64,000 nucleotides of DNA, from contig NZ_CP108067.1 in assembly GCF_036178145.1 (NCBI RefSeq), forward strand, positions 9,563,001 through 9,627,000, given 5' to 3'. The notes beneath the pieces were generated by a model. The model had not been told where the DNA came from, made no database searches, and was given only the letters and a program-made list of their open reading frames with translations. Of this stretch, positions 60,459 to 64,000 are shown piece by piece; within the stretch, counting starts at the first letter, position 1; each line of letters starts with the position of its first letter. Source of the DNA: Streptomyces sp. NBC_00273. GTDB taxonomy: Bacteria > Actinomycetota > Actinomycetes > Streptomycetales > Streptomycetaceae. The position numbers and the translations under genes were made by a program.

Positions 60459-60971
60459 CTACGGCTCTTCGGCGGCCGCGGGCAGGTTGTGCCATGCGTG
60501 TCCGCAGGTGCCCTTGCAGTACGTCTCCCTGCGGCGGGTGTCGGCAACAGCGAACACGGAAACGAGGACACGGAACGCCTTCACGTGCTCGTCTGCGGGG
60601 AGGCCCGCGAACCCACTGCGGGGCGGGTCCATGCAGATCATCACTGAGGGGTTGGCTGTGGGCTTGACCCCGGACCGCGCGACCCCCGCGCGGCCGTCTG
60701 CGGCCGTGATGTGTGCCTGCATCGCGTAGCCGGCGATCTCCCGCAGCACCTCCTGCCGATCCGCAGGGGAGAGGCCGGAGAACCAGGCCGCACCGTCGTC
60801 CAACATGCGGAGCCCTTGGGCTATCTCGTTGACGACCCGCTCGGTCTCGCGCCGGATGGCGCGGCCGTCCTCACTGCTCGGTTCGATCACCTCTTGATCA
60901 TTCCACGCTGCCGGTTCGGGGCGAGAGCCCGGCTGGGCAGGCTGCCTTTCCGCACGCTTGAGAATGGACAA
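60459..60971 (-). CDS. DUF5958-like protein with N-terminal extension
   Basis: 170 residues; the reading frame starts at TTG 60971 (MSILKRAERQPAQPGSRPEP). From ~45 on it matches DUF5958: RVVNEIAQGLRMLDDGAAWF, SGLSPADRQEVLREIAGYAM, QAHITAADGRAGVARSGVKP, AGLPADEHVKAFRVLVSVFA, VADTRRRETYCKGTCGHAWH, NLP. DUF5958 proteins usually begin near the INELAQG segment, so the first ~45 charged residues are extra or a wrong start. The conserved C-x-x-x-C/H cluster may bind metal. Unknown role; it follows the small protein at 60974 by 2 bp and is certainly in the same operon. Confidence 0.75.
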   Translation of the reverse strand: MSILKRAERQPAQPGSRPEPAAWNDQEVIEPSSEDGRAIRRETERVVNEIAQGLRMLDDGAAWFSGLSPADRQEVLREIAGYAMQAHITAADGRAGVARSGVKPTANPSVMICMDPPRSGFAGLPADEHVKAFRVLVSVFAVADTRRRETYCKGTCGHAWHNLPAAAEEP

Positions 60972-60973
60972 GC

Positions 60974-61171
60974 CTACTGAGGGCGAGCCGTGGTTCGGGC
61001 TGGGCTGCCCTCCACGACCTCTCGTGCTGCCCGCAGACTGCTGGGGTGGTCGCCCAGGAGTCGGGTGGTGATGAGGATGGCTTGGATGATGTCGACGCCT
61101 TGATCTTTCAGATGCTGCTGGACTTCATGGATCATTTCGTCAGTGATGTCACCGGGTCTGAGTACGCTCAT
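60974..61171 (-). CDS. Small helical protein, first gene of the DUF5958 operon
   Basis: 65 residues from ATG 61171: MSVLRPGDITDEMIHEVQQH, LKDQGVDIIQAILITTRLLG, DHPSSLRAAREVVEGSPART, TARPQ. Predominantly helical, no membrane segment. Its stop is 2 bp from the start of the DUF5958 gene. Function unknown. Confidence 0.6.
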   Translation of the reverse strand: MSVLRPGDITDEMIHEVQQHLKDQGVDIIQAILITTRLLGDHPSSLRAAREVVEGSPARTTARPQ

Positions 61172-61254
61172 CGCCCCACCTTGGACGACCGCCTCCGCCG
61201 CTGGCCATACCCGGAGTGCTCCAAGCCTGTCGCAGCCCCCGGGCAGAGCCCCGG

Positions 61255-61887
61255 TCAGGGTGCGAACGATTCCGTGATGACCCCTTCGGCGCTGACGCTG
61301 AGGTGGGCCGGTTGCTGCCCGGTGGCGGGGACGCGGCGGCCGGTGGCTTGGAGGTCGTTCTCGTCGAAGGGTTCCAGGGTGTCGCGGCCCTCGGGCATCA
61401 CGTAGTGGTACCAGCAGCGGAGCAGGGGGTCGGGCTGGTCGGAGTTGTAGCCCGCACTGTGCACGACGGCTTCGGCTCCGGCCAGTCCCTCCGCACGGGC
61501 GTCGGCGCAGTCACGGATCACCACGATGTCACCGGCCCTGAACAAGGGCGGTGCGGAGGCTTCCTCCTCGCCGACCTGGACGCCGTAGACCGCGGGGTGC
61601 AGAAACACACCACCGTCTGCGGGCTGCTCCCAGTCCCGCCATAGACCGTCCGGATCCTGCACACACCCTAGGGCGTGAAGGCAGTCCGCGGTGGTTCCGG
61701 AGGGTACGAGCGACACCTGGTACTCAAGCATTTCCGGAGTCCGCCAGTACGGCCCCTTCGCTGTGACGAGCACCTCGCCGTACGGCGAGAGGGCTTTGGT
61801 GAGCGCTTCGGTGAGCGCCGCACTGTCACTGGCCGAGGCCTGTGCCCAGATGTTCATCCAGATCCGGCGGAAGGGGGCTATGGGCAC
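61255..61887 (-). CDS. Hypothetical protein
   Basis: 210 residues from GTG 61887 (VPIAPFRRIWMNIWAQASAS); ATG 61857 is an alternative. Mixed alpha/beta: SAALTEALTKALSPYGEVLV, TAKGPYWRTPEMLEYQVSLV, TTADCLHALGCVQDPDGLWR, GDIVVIRDCADARAEGLAGA, PDPLLRCWYHYVMPEGRDTL. The order (helix, strand, then a WRDWEQPADGGVFLHP patch) resembles immunity-type or DUF proteins of Streptomyces, but I cannot name one. Cytosolic, with no partner in the neighbourhood except the DUF5958 operon on the same strand about 85 bp downstream. Confidence 0.6.
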   Translation of the reverse strand: MPIAPFRRIWMNIWAQASASDSAALTEALTKALSPYGEVLVTAKGPYWRTPEMLEYQVSLVPSGTTADCLHALGCVQDPDGLWRDWEQPADGGVFLHPAVYGVQVGEEEASAPPLFRAGDIVVIRDCADARAEGLAGAEAVVHSAGYNSDQPDPLLRCWYHYVMPEGRDTLEPFDENDLQATGRRVPATGQQPAHLSVSAEGVITESFAP

Positions 61888-62490
61888 GGCGCAGTCACAT
61901 TCTTCTTGGTCAGAGGCGGTACCCCAGCGTATCCGCCGCGCAGCTCTCTGTCGCCGTACTTCATCCACAGGCGTAAGGACGTGAACTGGAGCTGTCCGGT
62001 TTCGGGTGTGAAGTGCCCGGACACACAGTGAAGGCGAGGCGCAGCCGTGGCGCAGTGCAAGTTCGGCAAGCAGTTGGAAGCAGACTCCGAGTCGGTGGCG
62101 CGGGGGATCGGAAGGATCCTTGCGGGGACCTGGACGGGATACGCAGGACCAACGCCACGTTCTGGCGGTCGGGGACGCGGGTCCTGCCGAAGGTGAAGGG
62201 CGGTGTCCCGCGCCGCTCCTACCGGGCCATGCGTTCTCCCGCGAGGCTGATGCTCTGCGGGGGAGTGTCAGTGGAGATTCGTCAGCTGGTTGTCAGCGGT
62301 GTAGCCCCAGCGACCTGGTAGTTCACACTGCCAGGCCGTGACGCACTGGTGCTGACACGAGTGACGAATAGCCACGTCATTCTCACGCCGACCGTCACCT
62401 TGCAGTCCCCGGCATCCGGGGAGGTGTCTCCCGGCCGCCGATTGAGCGGTGTTGAGTGCGGGGCGGCCCTCCACGGACCGCCCCACACGG
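61888..62490. other. Degraded stretch
   Basis: About 600 bp with only protein-like scraps on the plus strand (KFGKQLEADSESVARGIGRI near 62060 and KVKGGVPRRSYRAMRSPARL near 62200, ending at TAG 62320). No complete gene. Confidence 0.4.
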
Positions 62491-62720
62491 TCATCCGGCA
62501 GCCCAGTGGATGCCGAGTTCGGCGAGTGCGGTGCGCTGGGCCCGGTCGAGTTTGTCGCGCCTGCTCTTGGCGTGCTCAGCCAGATTCCGAGCCTCACGGC
62601 ATGCTTCTCGCCGTCAACGACCACGGCCTCCTCATGCCCCCTGGGGACCGTCACCGACCTGGTGCGGGCCTTGTGCTGGGTCAGGGCGGCTACGCTGTCG
62701 GTCCGACTGCCGAGCAGCCA
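62491..62720 (-). pseudogene. Helicase-associated-domain C-terminal remnant
   Basis: Minus-strand pieces read VTVPRGHEEAVVVDGEKHAV, RLGIWL and, after a one-base shift, EHAKSRRDKLDRAQRTALAE, LGIHWAAG, then stop. This is the end of the helicase-associated repeat (R-x-L-G-x-W-x-x-x-x-K-x-R-R-x-x-L-x-x-x-Q...L-x-x-L-G-I-x-W) found after many actinomycete DEAD/DEAH helicases. The helicase core is absent. Confidence 0.55.
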
Positions 62721-62860
62721 TAGGCATCGGCCCGCCGTTGGGATGTGCCCGTCAGGCCTTTGATCGGGCGCGCTTCGACGGAGGATGGGGGCAAGAGAGC
62801 GGGTCTGCGTGGTGAAGTATGGGCCTCTGATAACTCCGGCAACAGGGAGCGTATCTTCTG

Positions 62861-63640
62861 ATGACCGCACAGCCCGCACGCCCTGAGAGCAGCGGTCCCG
62901 AGACCGCATCGGTCATGGGTGTCTCGCCGTTCAAGCCTTCTCTCGTCAAAGCGGTGTTCAGGGACGTGACCCCGATGCACGTCTCTCGGTCGGCCGCGTG
63001 GGCGGCCGCGTCGGTGACGCGGACAGTGCTGACGGAGATCATCGATGGCGCGAGGAGAGCGGCGGCGGAGGAGGCCCGGAGAAAGCTGTTTCCCAAGGAC
63101 CTTCTCTCGGCGATCGACCGGAACGTCGAGCTCGAGGTGGGGGACAAATGGTACGACCACAGCCCGACGTTCAAAGGCTTGACCGGTGCCCTGTACGACG
63201 CCGAGGGTGTCATCGCGCCTTCTCGTAAGCGCAGCAGGTCACGCAAATCAAGTGCTGTGGTCGGCGCTCACAGGTTCGAGGCCGGGGTCAAGAAGCTGCT
63301 GTGGAGCCAGGGGGTGACGGCAGTCCCGGCGATGGTCCGCGACCTGGACGGGATCGCGAGCGTGTTCCTGACGGACCTCGCCCGGGACGCGGCCATGGTC
63401 GTCCGCGAGGGCGGGGTCAAACGTTTCGGTACGGTCACCCTCGTGATGTCGGGCGAACCGGCCCCACCCCCGTTCCTCAATGATCCCCTCCGGGCCCTGT
63501 CCGCCCGGAAAGGGGGCAGCCGGACCATCGGTACGGATGACATCCTGGCCGCCACCACGATTCAGCTGTTCGGCGGCAACCTGAGGCAGCGAGCCCTCAC
63601 CGAGGCGTGCGAGGCGACACAGAACACTTCGGCCGGCTGA
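62861..63640 (+). CDS. Possible histone-fold doublet protein
   Basis: 259 residues from ATG 62861. Residues ~24-93 read like an H2A-type histone fold: a basic lead (FKPSLVKAVFRDVTPMHVSR), a long central helix (AAWAAASVTRTVLTEIIDGA, RRAAAEEARR) and the L2-helix 3 signature KLFPKDLLSAIDRNVEL. A basic linker follows (APSRKRSRSRKSS, ~119-131). Residues ~138-240 read like an H4/archaeal-type fold: FEAGVKKLLWSQGV, PAMVRDLDGIASVFLTDLAR, DAAMVVREGGVKRF, an insert (~190-218), then RTIGTDDILAATTIQLFGG, comparable with the KTVTAMDVVYAL segment of H4. Both parts end with the K/R-T/L-x-x-x-D-h-L/I-x-A motif. The match is by eye; no structure prediction was run. If right, it would bind DNA or another histone-fold partner. 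The function in the cell is unknown. Confidence 0.55.
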   Translation: MTAQPARPESSGPETASVMGVSPFKPSLVKAVFRDVTPMHVSRSAAWAAASVTRTVLTEIIDGARRAAAEEARRKLFPKDLLSAIDRNVELEVGDKWYDHSPTFKGLTGALYDAEGVIAPSRKRSRSRKSSAVVGAHRFEAGVKKLLWSQGVTAVPAMVRDLDGIASVFLTDLARDAAMVVREGGVKRFGTVTLVMSGEPAPPPFLNDPLRALSARKGGSRTIGTDDILAATTIQLFGGNLRQRALTEACEATQNTSAG

Positions 63641-63740
63641 TGGGTGCGACCAACAGTGTCGCCTGCAACCTCATTACTGACCTTGAAGGTGGGTTGTCGT
63701 AGGGGCTGACGATGGTTGATCGTCGCGGTATGTCGGGTGT
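63641..63740. other. Short intergenic stretch
   Basis: 100 bp after the histone-fold-like gene; no terminator hairpin is obvious. Confidence 0.3.
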
Positions 63741-63790
63741 ATGAGGTATCCGCAGGGTGGGGGTCTGACCGCGGAGGGGCAAGCCTTCTG
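63741..63790 (+). pseudogene. IS630-type transposase start remnant
   Basis: ATG 63741 opens MRYPQGGGLTAEGQAF, the standard first residues of Streptomyces IS630 transposases (MRYxxGGGLTAxG). After 16 residues the sequence switches to an unrelated frame. Confidence 0.55.
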
Positions 63791-63959
63791 TGTCCGCCCT
63801 GGGGCAGGGCGACTTCGAGGAGGCCTACCGGCAGTCAACGCTCATCACGCCCCCCGGAACACTGCCGCCCTTCGCCTCGCACGCGATCTGGACCGTCATG
63901 GACCTGGCGGAAGCGGCCATCAGAACAGGCCGTCGCACCCAAGCCCAAGGCAGGTGAAC
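63791..63959 (+). pseudogene. LuxR-type regulator internal remnant
   Basis: Reads SALGQGDFEEAYRQSTLITP, PGTLPPFASHAIWTVMDLAE, AAIRTGRRTQAQGR before a stop, like the tetratricopeptide-like part of large ATP-binding LuxR regulators (ALGxGDFExAYRxATxIxPPGTLPxxxPHAxWxxxDLVEAAVRTGR). No HTH or ATPase part is present. Confidence 0.55.
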
Positions 63960-64000
63960 GCACTCGTCTACATCGCCGCATTCGCCCCCGACAAGGGCGA
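63954..64000 (+). pseudogene. Alpha/beta hydrolase fragment at the window edge
   Basis: The last bases read VNALVYIAAFAPDKG, the segment after the nucleophile elbow in alpha/beta hydrolases (VKALVYVAAFAPDxGE). It overlaps the LuxR remnant by a few bases and continues outside the window, so it may belong to a longer gene or remnant. Confidence 0.4.

Noticed and set aside
1..64000. CRISPR array, tRNA or rRNA genes, biosynthetic gene cluster, conjugation or replication genes
   Set aside because: I looked for regularly spaced direct repeats, cloverleaf 3' ends and assembly-line or conjugation motifs and saw none. The short CCAG repeats near 49550 are a simple tetranucleotide run.

Overview
The window looks like an accessory segment of a Streptomyces (or close actinomycete) chromosome, probably from an arm. 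The DNA is very GC-rich, GTG starts are frequent, and most families are typical of that genus: DUF2867, DUF5958, divergent regulator/enzyme pairs, IS5-type elements with A(n)G(n) frameshift sites. There is no rRNA, tRNA, CRISPR array, biosynthetic cluster or core informational operon. Small metabolic and regulatory units are embedded in insertion sequences, truncated genes and single-base frameshifts.

Layout. 1-3.9 kb: hypotheticals and a frameshifted serine recombinase. 3.9-5 kb: an IS481-type element inserted exactly at the stop codon of an AraC gene. 6.5-10.8 kb: MarR/hydrolase and LysR/quinone-oxidoreductase divergent pairs and a broken SnoaL-like gene. 10.8-16.8 kb: IS5-type elements around a PadR/membrane-protein pair, a secreted S33 peptidase and a HAD phosphatase. 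17-25.2 kb: a TetR/DUF2867 pair with a tandem operator, a secreted lamin-tail-domain protein, a 14-blade WD40 protein that looks like the sensor end of a STAND ATPase, a lipoprotein, and two pieces of an ATP-dependent DNA ligase. 25.4-42 kb: two related large DDE elements, four IS5-type copies or remnants, an IS630 remnant, and between them a methyltransferase, an endonuclease/exonuclease/phosphatase protein, an F420-reductase-like/HxlR pair, a SnoaL-like protein and many remnants. 42-56 kb: GNAT, XRE-cupin/epoxide hydrolase pair, a coupled gene pair ending in a lectin-like repeat protein, HNH proteins, a SUKH protein, an amidohydrolase, a HEAT-repeat protein. 56.3-59.8 kb: a compact streptogramin-resistance-like module (Vgb-type lyase, ABC-F protein with a short upstream ORF, divergent TetR gene with a palindromic operator). 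60.4-64 kb: a DUF5958 operon, a helicase remnant, a protein in which two histone-fold-like segments can be read, and a patch of three gene remnants.

How the genes work together. The commonest functional unit is a one-component repressor divergent from a single enzyme or membrane protein, in several cases with a visible operator (MarR 7.06 kb, PadR 12.25 kb, TetR 17.6 kb, TetR 59.13 kb). The clearest pathway-like unit is the Vgb/ABC-F/TetR module: Vgb would linearise type B streptogramins, ABC-F would clear the ribosome, and TetR plus the upstream ORF would set expression. The most unusual protein is the possible histone-fold doublet at 62861-63640. Everything here was read by eye; no database search, structure prediction or alignment program was run.
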